Below the pieces are notes generated by a model. That model saw only the letters and a program-made list of their open reading frames with translations. It was not told the DNA's origin and did no database searches. From Brachypodium distachyon (Eukaryota; Streptophyta; Magnoliopsida; Poales; Poaceae), in assembly GCF_000005505.3 (NCBI RefSeq), contig NC_016133.3, positions 54,339,237 to 54,403,236 on the forward strand: DNA of 64,000 nt. The letters run 5' to 3'. Positions 32,898 through 45,106 of the stretch are shown here, piece by piece. A program made the position numbers and the translations under genes. Within the stretch, counting starts at the first letter, position 1. Each line of letters opens with the position of its first letter.

Positions 32898-33144
32898 AAT
32901 TAGAAAAAGAAGAAGCTTAAGCTGGTACTAGTAGAATTATCCAACCTGCACGGACTCGTGCAAATCGATCCTTGGAACTTCTCCTCCTCCATTGCAGCCA
33001 CCATCCGCCATGTACTCGATCTCCTGCATGCTTGACGCATCTCCGCGAAAGGAAGACGAAACATTTCACCTCCGGTGACAAACCTCACCTCTCAGCACAG
33101 CTTACCTGTTAGTATGGTTTGTGGATGTTTCTCCTTCCCGCCTA

Positions 33145-33620
33145 TCATCCGGAAAACCCATTTAATTCTCTTCCTTCTCATCCCGCATAAGGACGCCACC
33201 AAAAATGATGCTTTGGAAATGGTTATTGACACCAACAAATAACGCGAAAGGCATGTCGTACAGGTTCGTTCAGTATGTGGTGTCAAATGTGATTACATCC
33301 TTGAAGCATACATATTTCTCGCAACATCTACCAGATTTCCACGTCAAGGTCTTAATTCGGCTGTCGTCACAGGTTCGTTCGGCATGTGGTGTCAAATGTG
33401 ATTACATCCCCGAAGCATACATATTTCTCGCAACATCTACCAGATTTCCACGTCAAGGTCTTAATTCGGCTGTCGTCGTCTATTTGGACAGTGTACTTGA
33501 AGTCAGGATCAGCGTCGAGCATCTTGCTAAACACCTCTATCGTCTTCACAACATCGTTGTCTGAATTTTCACGACTAATTTCCCCACATAGCGTCCTTAG
33601 TGTGGAATGTTCTCCATGCT
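33145..33620 (-). mobile_element. FAR1/MULE transposase remnant
   Basis: Minus-strand translation gives pieces of the MULE/FAR1 core in order: TLCGEISRENSDNDVVKT, then SKMLDADPDFKYT, then CFGDVITFDTT, then TNLYDMPFALFVGVNNH and FGGVLMRDEK before a stop. A 109-bp tandem duplication (33261-33369 and 33370-33478) breaks the frame. It is a dead transposase or domesticated-FAR1 relic, far shorter than an intact protein. Confidence 0.8.
33261..33478. repeat. 109-bp tandem duplication in the MULE relic
   Basis: Two units starting with CAGGTTCGTTC differ at only a few positions. The unit length is not a multiple of three, so the duplication itself destroys the transposase frame. Confidence 0.9.
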
Positions 33621-34108
33621 ACCAAAAAAACTATCAATAATGTTGTATGCTTTCCCCAAACTAACATTATTCTCTCGAACCTCCAAAAAAAAACATTATT
33701 CTCTCGAAGATGCTTGACTAACTCTTTGGTGTACTTGTCAATATGCCTATGAGATTGCCAATGCAGGTTCCCGCCGCAAGTGTCTCACAACGGGTGGTTG
33801 TGCATATCTCTGTGCCCGCTTATATACCATCCATTGTCGCTGGATCAAAGGAGCCTAACCAGTGCCACGCAACCACACCTCGTGCCAGGCACAATCAGTT
33901 GTTCTTGCACGCACCCCATGCAGAAACCGATCGAACCACAAGCGCATCTTCTAAAAATTGGGAGGGATCTAATTTACCTCCAGCCGGAACCGGGGATCAG
34001 CATCTTGGTCTGCGTGTATTGGGTATCATCAGAAACAGGGGCCGAAGTATTGTCAGCACTTGCAGCTCCCTTCTCGTCCTCGAAACCAAATTGTTCATAG
34101 CCCGCAGG

Positions 34109-34253
34109 TAAGGGTGCAAACGGGATCCCGTGAAAGTCCGGTTTCTAATTCAATTCTCAAATCTCTTATTCAAATTCTGAGCAAAAATTTGAATAGAAAA
34201 TTTAAATAATGAACTAGAAGCGGGATTTTCGCAGGATCCCGTTTGCACCCCTA
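34109..34253. mobile_element. hAT-like MITE, copy A (145 bp)
   Basis: Inverted ends TAAGGGTGCAAACGGGATCC and GGATCCCGTTTGCACCCCTA match at 19 of 20 bases. The element is flanked by a perfect 8-bp target duplication, CCCGCAGG (34101-34108 and 34254-34261), the length made by hAT transposases. The interior is AT-rich and non-coding, and GAACTAGAAG lies near the right end. Confidence 0.88.
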
Positions 34254-35042
34254 CCCGCAGGCAAGGCATTGATGTCTATACCACCGGATACGATCTCCCC
34301 CTGGTGCATCGTAGTGCTGTCCGTCCTAAACATGGCCGATCAAAACGAAAAGAGATCAAGAACACTACCAGCAAGAGATTTTTAACAGATCTGATGCTGC
34401 ACAAAGGGGGAAAACAACTCCCCTACAAAAGCAAAGAGGAAATACAAAGGGGGATTGCTTACTGAATCCCGCGCCGATGGTCTCCGTCGAACAGTGAGCT
34501 TACTCCGATCACGCGCTTGCTAACTCCCAGACCAAGCAAGAGCACCGGAAGCTCTTTTTTATCTTTTTTTACCAGTGAGCACCGGAAGCTTGTTGCGCAA
34601 AAACCCGCCCAAGTATATTAGCCATGCCTTCCTTTCAAAACAGCCATTTAAGAAAGGGGCCCACCGGCCAACTACATGGACCAGAGAAGAGATCCTTTGC
34701 CATTTCGAAAAAAATCGTTTTGGGCCAGACGAGCTGCGCAGAATGGCCCAGCACGATACCGTCTACTGGGCCGACAGTATTCGGAAGTGCAATGTGTGTA
34801 ATTCCATTTTCCATTAAAAACGACCAACGATGGCCCACCAGAGACCCGAAGGGACGACCAAGATAAAGTCCGCCGTAAATCTGCTCTGTCCTGCTCCATA
34901 TGTACCAGCTTGCTGGCCTTGTCTACAAACAAACATCCGAAGTGACCGGCACAAACAGCAGGGCACCTTTCTTCCTCCTCGGGCGTCCGCCATTAGCTAA
35001 GCACCTTTCTTCCTCATCTTTGCAACCAGCACGGACGCGCCC

Positions 35043-38000
35043 ATGCAGCCGGCCGGCCATGGCGGCGGCGGCGGCGGGCAGGACGACTTCCTGGACCAGA
35101 TGCTGTCCGCGCTGCCGCCGGCGTGGGCCGAGCTCGCCTCCCCCAAGCCGCCCTGGGAGCTTCCCTCCGCCGCCGGAGGCGACGACGACGAGTCCACCCT
35201 CCTCGCCTCCCGCCTCCGCCACCACCAGATCAGCGGCGGCGGCGGCGGCGGGAACGACGAGCTCCGCCTGGGCGAACTCCGAAGCCACGGACTCGACGGC
35301 GGCGGGGGGTTCCTGCCGCTGCCGCTCTTCGCGGACCGGTCGCGGGACGACTTCGTGGCCGCCGGAATGCATGGTGGCGTCGCCTCCGCCGCTGTTCATA
35401 CACCTTTCGGGCAGGTGAGCCAAGTACTAGGCAGCGCGTGTCCGGTTTGATTTTGATCAGTTGCGCTAATTAAGAAATTCGTTCCATTTTTTTCTACTTA
35501 TGCCCAAGGCCGGATCAATGCCTGCGCCACCTCCTCCTCCGGCGGTGGCCCCGCCGCGGCAGCGCGTGCGGGCGAGAAGAGGGCAGGCCACAGACCCCCA
35601 CAGCATCGCCGAACGTGTAAGCTCAGCCACCACCTTTCCCTTCTCCCCCAAATTATTACTGTATTATTGTTTCCTACATGCCTACTGTTCTTGACTTCTT
35701 GCTCCTCGAGCTCCAAAATTGCTGCACCCAGACCCAGTTCAATAGTACAGTACTTCACTTTGAACTGTCAGTCACATTCTTGAAATTTCACTGCGAATCC
35801 GTCTCCGATCTTGGTGTAAGCAGACTCAATATAGCAACTTATAAATATGTGCACCTTAATTGGACCTCTGTTGGTTTGCAATTGCAGCTCCGGAGGGAGA
35901 GGATAGCGGAGAGGATGAAGGCATTGCAGGAGCTGGTCCCAAGCGCCAACAAGGTGACCGAAACTTCTTGCCTTTTCTCATTCCCCTTTTGCCTTTTCCA
36001 CTCTTCTTTCCACTCCCTTTCAACAAAGCAGGAAGCTTTCCTTGAAATGTGGTGAAAAATGCATCCATGTTTCCTGCATTATTGCCTTGGGGGCAAAGCT
36101 GGTTTATCATAGTATAGCTTGTGATGCTATCTTGTTTTTGTGGTTTTGTAAAATATCGAGTGCTTGACGGAATAGGAAAGCAGGGTAAGTTGGAGCTATA
36201 TGGTTGATTACTCTTTAACTAATTGAGGGGATAAGGTTACGTGTCAGCCCTCAATTGGAGGATCAATTTGGCTTACTAGTTTAGTAACTTGTGGTTGGTG
36301 CTAGCAACGCAGGCAGCAGTAGGAAAAGGGGGATCAGACATGTAATTGCCCTGATTAGTCAGGGCCATAGGGGCAAAAACTGACATCTGCAACTACAGAT
36401 AACCAGATACACCAAATTGAGGGGAATGAATATCAAATTTGGGACTTGATGATCATTTCATTGAACACTATGTTCTTGAAACCTAGAATATTGAACATAT
36501 TATACGTTTGATCCACATGTTTGAACTTTGAGACATACCCGATGAATTAGGGTTCCATGACTGCAAAACACTAGGGCCAGAGAGAGGGGCATTTTCTAGT
36601 GCTCCAGCTTCTGATATTCTCTATGAACCAGATGGACAGGGGCACGCCCCACCACCTCATGCCATGGTTGATATTTCTGGAGCTTCCGATGGCACATCAC
36701 ATATCTTGTTTTGCACAGTTTGTAGTAGTCACTGTTTAGAGTATCTGAAGCAATAACGAATGCTGTTTGCTTGGCTTTGGAATAAAAACTGATATCAGTT
36801 GTCGTGTCTTAGCTGACAAGACGGGCATATAACACAAAACTGGAGATTGCACAGATTGCTGGCACTGGAATAACAATATGGAATTTTTGTTGCAGACCGA
36901 CAAGGCATCGATGCTCGATGAGATCATTGATTATGTGAAGTTCCTCCAGGTCCAAGTCAAGGTGATTAAACTTATTCTACACCTAGGTTACTTACCACTC
37001 GATGAGTTCTTAGATGTTGCTACTCAATAGGTACTTGAAACATGGAAATAGTGATTCCTGATCAGATGTCTCCAATTCTGCAGGTTCTCAGCATGAGCCG
37101 ATTAGGTGGAGCTGGTGCCGTTGCCCCTCTGGTTGCTAACATGTCACCAGAGGTTCATATATTACACTATCTTCCATTCCGTAAAACTTAATTTTGAAAC
37201 GAAAAAACCAGAAAACTAGATCGTCGATAACAACTAGTAGCCACAGACGGTAGTTTGCGTTGGCAGAATTTGTTGAGCCCTGAAATCTGCTAATGATGTC
37301 CATTAGATCACAAAGTGTACAACAAAAGCATTAGCCTTTTGACCATCGGTTCGGCGCAAATAGGTACAAATAATTCTGTCGACTTTAAAGTTGGTGTATT
37401 GATTGTGAGTCACTTAGCTTTTAGTTTTCTAAGAAGAAAATGACTATTTTTGTCTAAAGGTGGATCCATGTTGAAGTCTACGTGATAGAATATATAAAGT
37501 ATGTAAAATCCTATCAAAGATTCTAACATTGGCATCTGGAGAACTGGAAGCCACCAAAAGAGCTACTAGTACTAGCTTACCAAGGATGTACGGTGCTAAC
37601 TTCTGAACATATCCCATCTACTATAAGAGTATAAGTTAACCACCCCAGCACTTTAACAAAATGCATGTCGGTTTCTTTTCTATACTTCAATCATTTGCTC
37701 AATTGCAAGCGTCATCAAATTTTAAAACTTGTGTCTTGTAGGATAATGGGAACGGAGATGGGACCAGCAGCAGTGGCTGGGATGGCAATGCCGGCAACAG
37801 CGACGACAATGGTGGTGGCAGCACCTTGCGTGCGACGGAGGAACAAGTGTCAAGGTTGATGGAGGAAGACATGGGCTCCGCTATGCAGTACCTGCAGGGC
37901 AAGGGCCTCTGTCTGATGCCAATCTCCCTTGCCTCGCTAATCTCCTCCGCAACCTCGCCGTCGCCCCTCCTTCCCCACCGCATGGGCCACGCTACTGCCG

Positions 38001-38116
38001 GAGGCGGAGGTGTTCTACGTGCAGATGGTAGCCCTGCATCGCCACCGTCGTTGGTGAACGGCTCCACGGGCGGTGACTCCCAGTCCAACAAAGATACCGG
38101 TGCCGGTGGGAGGTAG
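35043..38116 (+). CDS. bHLH transcription factor, group XI (UNE12/LRL type)
   Basis: A nuclear DNA-binding factor that should recognise E-box/G-box sites as a dimer. Exons: 35043-35414, 35509-35616, 35888-35953, 36896-36961, 37084-37152, 37742-38116; 1056 nt, 351 residues. The N-terminus has Gly-rich runs and [16 protein letters not shown]. The basic region [16 protein letters not shown] (145-160) continues into LRRER. His155, Glu159 and Arg163 are the usual E-box contacts. Helix 1, loop and helix 2 follow ([12 protein letters not shown], then [18 protein letters not shown]), each on its own short 66-nt exon. [17 protein letters not shown] after the domain is characteristic of this group. The tail is Gly/Ser-rich. 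Relatives control root hairs, fertilisation or stress responses; which applies here is unknown. Confidence 0.93.
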
Positions 38117-40644
38117 ACAGTGAAGTTGGACGGCCATTCTTCCGGTCAGGGTCAGTTCAGAAAGGTTGTGTAATTCTGGGGGTAGAGCTGTCAGCTGGCG
38201 CTTCTCTCTTTTCTGTTATATTCTCCTTCTGTTTGTTTATAAGAAATTATGTTTAATCATCCAACCTTTAGTTCGACCTTTACGTTTTACCTGTTCTTAA
38301 GCAATACAGTACTCCGTAGCTTTTATGGTATCCTTTTTGCGTTCTTTATATTGAATTTGTCGCGGAGCTGTTGTTCCTCTTTTGGATGGAGATAAGGACG
38401 AACTAAAATGATTTGTCTATTGGTGGCCTGCCATATTCTGAGTCCAAAAGTATTCAAAGTTTTTCATAAACTACAAATGGTACAAATGCAAAGTTTGGTC
38501 AATAAACTGAAAGATAATGTGGGAACCACGAGATAAGAAGACTATATGTGCTGTTTCTACAGACGCTTTTCGGACAACCAGATAGCATTAGTTATATAGG
38601 GGCGTTTACTGAAATGCCATGCACAAAATATTTAGAGACGGCAAACGATGTTGGACAGCGACACCGTTGAACATGCTATATGACGAGGTAGAGAAAGTTA
38701 AATGATCCTAAGAAATGCTCGTGCTTGCTATAACCATATAAAAATCAAGCTGTAGCGTCCCTATCATCCTGTCTAAAGCTGGCACGTCGCTGTACGCTTG
38801 CTCAAAGTAAAACTAAATGACAAGAGAAAACAAATATGTGTGGAATTACTTGGTGCGATACAGCGACGAACAGATTGAAGGATCAAGACAGGTGATGTAA
38901 ATGAAGGGCATATTTGACCGTGCTTGTGAGAAAATTGCAGTGACAACTCTGCTCAACCAGGAGCACCAGCAGCCTATAGTTGATGAAATTAATAAGTAAT
39001 CTAGTATTGGGCCACAGGAGAATGCAAATTCTGCAGGGGCGCAGACGAAGGACACAGAATTATCAGAAATAAAAAGAAAACAACGAGATAAGGCAAAGGG
39101 ATTTCTAGGCTTCTAGCTCCTCTTTTGGAGATTTTAGTGTGCCATTTTCTACCAATGTCATTAAGTAGAAAATAATGGAGTACCAACAAGCTATCTCTTT
39201 GAGAAGTGCAGAGAGGAACATTTCAAAGTGTGCCTTTCAATAGAACATTTCAAGTATACATTTGCCAGGAAGGTGCCCAACTTCTCTTTCGCGCAGATAG
39301 CTCCAACGAGTAAAAGCACAGTGGATGCATTGACACTGCAGAAGGGAACGATGATGCTTTCCCTAGTGAAAAAGCAGGAGAAATTCACTGTAGCGAGCAT
39401 GAAAGCAAGCCGCGTGCTGCAGGCATGGAGAAAGATGCTTGGAGATAGCACAACAAATGGATTACCAAGCCCAACAAGCCACGCCCTCTTGTTTTGGATT
39501 ATCTTTACTGAGTCTGTTTTAGAATTGTTCTAGAATTGTCAGGGGCCAAAATTACCCAAAGATGTGTGGAATATGCGCAAATGCTAAATATTTGAAAGGG
39601 ATGATGTGCAAGCTATTCTTCAAATACAGATACAAGAAAATGCTAAAGATTTCATAGCCTGGCACTTTGACAGGGGGTGTGTACAGTGAAATCAGCTTCA
39701 AGTTGCTATTGCATCCCTAAGAAAAAGTTGTAATTGCCAAGCTGGTGAGTCTTCACATAAACTGACATCAGCTTTGAATAACATACTAGAAGGAAATAGC
39801 AGTCTCCCTTGGAGGAAATTGTGGGGCTCTACCTCTCCTTGGCAAGGTACTTCACTTTTTATGCCAATTAGAAAATGATAGTTCATCTTTGAGAATAAAA
39901 TTGATGGGATGAGGCATGGATGTTGATACTTGATAAAATCTGCCCCGTATGTCATCTTCTCAATGAGGATGATGGACATTGCTTCCTGAAGTGTAAAATG
40001 GTGAAGGCAGTGTGGCAATCAGCACAGCTGGAAGAAGAAAGAACACAGCTGGTGAGTGCTGATTAAAAGAAATTACTCAAGGTCTGTGCATTATTATGGA
40101 GCTGGTAGTCGGAAAAAAGGATTAAAGTGAACCCAGGAGATTAGTTGAGAAAACTAGATGAAATTGTGTTTCTTTAGAGAGTCATGACAGATTTCCAAAC
40201 AGAAATCAGAGTCAAATACAGAGGAAACAAATTAAACCAGCAGGTTTGATCTCCACCTCCATCTGGCTTCCTGAATTTACTTTTTTTTAGGGGTGACATC
40301 TTTCAAATTAATCAGTGTGTGAACCAGATTTTAACAATAAATGTCCAGATTCAATCAGCCAAACCGACTTTCAACCACTTAGTTTATCATGTTAACTCTA
40401 GACAATTTTGCTGGGAACCAATTGGCTCCTGAAACGGTTTTTCCTTTCATTTACTATTGTTGGACAATGGTGTGCCAAACTGCCAACCGGTAATGCTTAT
40501 AGAACAAGAGGTACATATAGAAATGCTTATAGAACAAGAAACTGTGTGATGTCTTAGAGAGTAGAACTCACCAAATCTATGTATACCAAATGCAGATGCA
40601 ACATCTTAAGGAGAATAACTTAGAACTTCAACTAATGTATTACT
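38117..40644. other. Intergenic between convergent bHLH and RH1, with LINE relic
   Basis: The gap contains the bHLH 3' UTR with TACTCCGTA at 38310-38318, AT-rich sequence, unassigned short frames at 39190-39530 and a LINE zinc-knuckle relic at 39885-40065. No intact gene is seen. Confidence 0.5.
39885..40065 (+). mobile_element. LINE zf-RVT fragment
   Basis: Plus-strand translation gives CPVCHLLNEDDGHCFLKC followed by KMVKAVW. This Cys-x2-Cys-His...His-x4-Cys layout is the zinc-binding domain behind plant LINE reverse transcriptases. A stop just upstream and the absence of the polymerase show that it is a relic. Confidence 0.72.
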
Positions 40645-43600
40645 TCACGTCTGGATGGTTCTCTTTCTTTTAGAAGACTTTGGTATTTTATCTCCTGACT
40701 TAGATTTCTTTGATGCTTCTGGTTCCAGAGATTCTTCCAATTTCTTTAGAGCTTTTAACAACCCAGCCAGAAAAACAAAAACACAAGAAAGTTAGAATAA
40801 ATGAAACACATAAGATATGGGTACTAGCACAACAGCAGTGATTAAAATAGGGCTGTTATCTCACCACTGGAAAAAACTGGGCGAAAGGTTTCAATTGATT
40901 CGTCGGGTAGTGAGCGCAGACTGCAGCTAGAATCGTCTGCCTTTTTTAGCATTTTGTCAAAAGTTTTAACCTGCAAAAGATTTGACTCAGCAAACCAGAT
41001 AAAATGAGAGTAATTATATCGCACCTGATCTGGGTATGATCCAGTTGTGCTCTCTTTTGGTAATAAAGAGGCAGCTATTACATACTTATTTATATATCTG
41101 GTAGTAAAAAATATGTTTAGCTCCAAAACAGGTATTAAAGTGGTCCATGCATTATTAATAAAAATACTCAGTTTGTTGTTCTGTGTGGTGCATCATACCC
41201 AGCAATAAGGGGATAAGAATATGAGATCAGTTTTTGTTCTGCATTTGACACATAGTCATGACATGTACATTACCATGGTGGGGCACTGGGGCTGTTAAAT
41301 AATAAACGCACTGCAAGCATTGTAGCAGAAAAGGTAACTACTATCATTACTGTTAAACAATCATTACCTCGTGTTTCCTTAAAAGCGTGAAACAAGAACC
41401 AGATTCACCTGCCCTAGCAGTTCGACCTGCTCGGTGGATGTATGTTTTCACGTACGGCGGCATATCATAGTTGATAACATATTTCAAGCCATCAATATGT
41501 ATCCCTCGAGCCATTATATCAGTACCAATTAGAACATCTATTTTGCCTTCCTTGAAATCTGCAAGTGTCTTCCTGCAAAGAGAGAATTTATATCACAAGT
41601 CAGAATAAGTTCAGCAAATCATTATCTCATTCCACCTTCAACAGAACCTAGCTATACCAGTATTGCTGTTTTCTCAAGTGAACACACACATGCACCAAAA
41701 AATATATACAAGGCATATTCAGGCACAGTTGGTTATTTGCAAGATTTCTTTATCTTGTGGCTATTTACAGCAGCCTCCACAAAAATGAACTTTGATTTCC
41801 AACAGGAAACAAATATGAGTAATTTACCTTCGAGTAGATTCCCGCTGCAAACGTGAAAATTCACTAAACTTAAAGGGTAAGTCTTCGAAAAATCCCAGCA
41901 AAGTACTTAGTCTGTGACTTGATTCTACCGATGAAGTGAAAACCAAGCACTTCTCCCCATGCAGCTCTTGGAGAAGAACAATGAGACACAGTGGTTTTAA
42001 GTTTGTTGTGCAGATCTGCAATAACAGCAAAGCAGCAAGGTGAATGAGAAAGCACAGTTCAGCTCCCAATAGCCATTTACATCTTGGATGTATCAGCAGT
42101 CATCAGCAGCAAGAAAAAGTAATAACGAGTTAAGGTGCTGCACAGAGATGGAGACAAACCAGCTTGTAGGACTCCAGTTTTGTAGGAATTCTGTAACGCT
42201 TCTTCCCACTATTCAACAATAAGGGATGATGCAACTCAAGCTGAGAAAGTTTGCTAGGATCTTGAGTCAGTGTAGCAGAACAAACAATCTTTGCCAGTCT
42301 TGGATAGCATTTACCTTTAAACCCTCGCTCGACACCCCTAAGTACCCATAGTATAGATTAATAAAATCCTCAACCGAAATGTAAAATGATAAAAGATGGA
42401 CAGAACAATATAAGGGTGTAATTTGGTATAGTAGAGCTTACGATCTTCGATTGGTAGTCAATGGATGTAATAGAGTTTGCCCGGCAGTGTCACGCCAGGG
42501 GTGATTTTGATTAGTCGAGCGAGTAAACTGGATAACTGTTGGCAACCAGGATTGATATGCCTCTCTTAACATCCTATCCGTCTCATCAACAACCTGAAAT
42601 CCAAAGTTTCAAAAAGAAATATGAGGCACCAATAAGATGCAGAAGTACACTCTACATGCTATGATTAAGCTTCATATGCCCGCCTAGATAGACTAATTCT
42701 ACAAACTGCTGACCCTCTTGGTCTAACAATTATGTGAAAACTGCACAAGCAGTATATGCCAGATTATGTTGCAACTATAGTCTGCACTTGCATGGCTTGA
42801 AAGAAATCGATGGCAAGGGTCTAACACAGCAGATTGAGTCAGGAAGTGTATTTCGGTTAACCCAAAAAAAAAATCATGTATTGCTGCTACTTTGATACAG
42901 ACCAGCTGAAATAGTACCTTGTCAACATATAATATAAGTAAAGAATATAAATAGTAATATTTTCTTGTAAATATTTTACTTCGTACTATGCATGCACAAA
43001 CAGTACTACAGTCAATCCTTCCACAGAGCATTGTGATGGCTCAAATACGAACTCGTTCGTCCATTGTATGGAGAATGAAGTGTGCAAACAGGACACAGAA
43101 ATTGTTGCTATTAAGCCTACCAGGTATTGAAGATGCTCCAGACTAAAACCTTTTGTCATGTTAATATGATCCATCAACCTTCCAGGAGTTGCCACCAAAA
43201 TATCAACTTTAGTCTGTGGTTCCATTTCGACATATTCTTCGTCAAGAGTTGCGTAAAGCTCTTGTTTGGACTTCTTGATAAGATCAGAGATTTCATCTGC
43301 TATGGATGATTGACCAACTGCTGAAGCTACTGATAAGCCCACCACAGGAGCAATAGCATCAAAGACCTCTTTAACCTGGAACCAAATTAACAAACACTCT
43401 TAACTTTCATTTGTTAAGATGAACTGAAGAATATGAAATGGACAAATTGCTGACACGGCTGTTGACAACTTGACATTACAGACTAGCAGACAAAAGTGTA
43501 TACAATGTATGAAGAAATCATGCAAACCTGCAATGCTAAATCCCGTGTAGGCAGCACAACCAAAGCACGCAAGCACCTTACTTTCCGAGTGGAGAGCATT

Positions 43601-44409
43601 TGCACAATAGGCAAGGCATAAGCGAGAGTTTTACCCGATCCAGTTGGGGAATTGATACAGATATCCCTCTCAAAAGCACCAGGGCCAATTGTTTCTAGCC
43701 ATGTTGCGACCTGAACAGAGAAGAATGATTCGATTCCCATTCTCTGCACTGCCTCTGCCAATCTGTAACCGCAAACAAAGCCATCAGATGTGTGCAGAGT
43801 TAAACTGATACATAATTGGTACTTCTGTAGCTCCACAGCAAAATAAACCAAACTGAACGTGCAAAACACGTGAAGCTGCTAGTTCGCTTTGGACTGAACA
43901 AAATAGATGCAACAAATGCAAGAGAACCTGCACTAGGAACTGCTGCAACCAGCCTAAACACTAAGAGCAGAAGGTATTCAGTCAAGTGCAACTACGCCAC
44001 TGCTATCAAATTACAGAATCCATCACTACAAATTCATCAAGCAACCTGACTGAAACAAAGGTACTTCAGAGTCCTTCATTATGGAAAGTAAGTAGCATCG
44101 CATTGAATTTACTCCATCTAATTATCAACGGATAATCAAAACTGAAGCTATGCATTCAACTACGTTGTTTTACTCTACTACGGCCGCCGAAGAGCTCGCG
44201 TCCGAGGCCAGTGAAGCGCTGGTTAAAGTGATGGAAAATAACACGAACAGGGAGGGAGCGTGGTACCTGGGGTCGAGGCGGGGGAGGCGCGCGACGGGGC
44301 AGCCGGAGAAGCCATCGATGTCGACGGGGTACCGCATCCACGGCAGGTGCGGCACGCGGCTCGAGGGCCCCTCATCCTTCTCCTGCTCCTTCTTCTCCGT
44401 GGCAACCAT
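40645..44409 (-). CDS. RH1: DEAD-box ATP-dependent RNA helicase 1
   Basis: An ATP-driven RNA helicase of the plant RH1 group, related to DDX51/Dbp6; those relatives act in ribosome assembly in the nucleolus. Exons: 44409-44267, 43762-43528, 43375-43121, 42593-42442, 42337-42160, 42015-41828, 41572-41368, 40970-40865, 40751-40645. They total 1569 nt and 522 residues, about the length recalled for rice RH1. Motifs in order: Walker A SPTGSGKT (86-93), PTRDLA, TPGRLMDH, the Walker B box VVDETD (212-217, a T in place of A), SATLT, VLIGTDIMARGI and HRAGRTARAG. The Lys-rich C-terminus (KSKSGDK, KRKRTIQT) suits a nuclear protein. All introns are GT-AG. It converges on the bHLH gene. Confidence 0.95.
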
Positions 44410-44721
44410 CGGACGGAGCCAGACAACCAGTGAGTAGGAGGAGAAGGAGGAGGATGCGCCGGTGTTGACGAGAGCACGGGAAGAAAGCGGCGGCGTCGCG
44501 GCGAATTAGGGCGCGGAGCGGGGGCGAGGACAATGATGGCGGGCTATACAGAGCGGGCCGCGTTGCCGGGCCGACATTTCAGGGAGATAGCCCAATGAGG
44601 CCCAACATATTGAACGGAAACCCCTCGGCGTGGCGTGCGGGAACAAATCAAATTGGCGACCAGCTCTCAAAAAAAAAGTTCAAATTGGCGACCCCCTCAA
44701 AAACAAAAAACAAATTGGCGA

Positions 44722-44864
44722 CAGGGTGTCAAGTGTATCCCACCGAAACCCCACTTGTAGACCAATTTCTAAATTTTAGATCATATTTTGAGTCAAAAAT
44801 TTGAACTAGCAAATCCTTTATGAACTAGAAGTGGGACATAAGCGGGATCCTGCTTACATCCGTA
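44722..44864. mobile_element. hAT-like MITE, copy B (143 bp)
   Basis: Related to copy A: the right end carries the same GAACTAGAAG(T)GGGA block and a GCGGGATCCTGC...CATCC(G)TA terminus. The left end is CAGGGTGTCAAGTGTATCCC. The flanks ATTGGCGA (44714-44721) and ATTGGCGT (44865-44872) are an 8-bp target duplication with one mismatch. It is more diverged than copy A, so probably older. Confidence 0.75.
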
Positions 44865-45106
44865 ATTGGCGTTACACTAAAAAATCGTATTGGCCTTGAT
44901 TTTCTTAGGCAAGAGATAACCAACGTTGATCTTTTTATAGACAGGAGAAAATCGATCTCTTTTGACAAGAGAAGAGATAATGGCACTGGACCACTGGTTG
45001 TTTTCTTCTTCTTCCTTTTTTGCACTTGTTTTGTTTATTTTATTGTGTGGCCAAAGAAGAGAGGAACGATAAATGGAAGAGGTAACAACCGCAAATTAAT
45101 GGATAG

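Larger units (their letters stand above)
32898..35042. other. Intergenic with MULE relic and hAT-like MITE
   Basis: The gap holds the POLAR-like 3' UTR, a broken FAR1/MULE transposase at 33145-33620, unassigned DNA at 33700-34100, the 145-bp MITE at 34109-34253 and the bHLH upstream region. No intact gene is seen. Confidence 0.55.
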
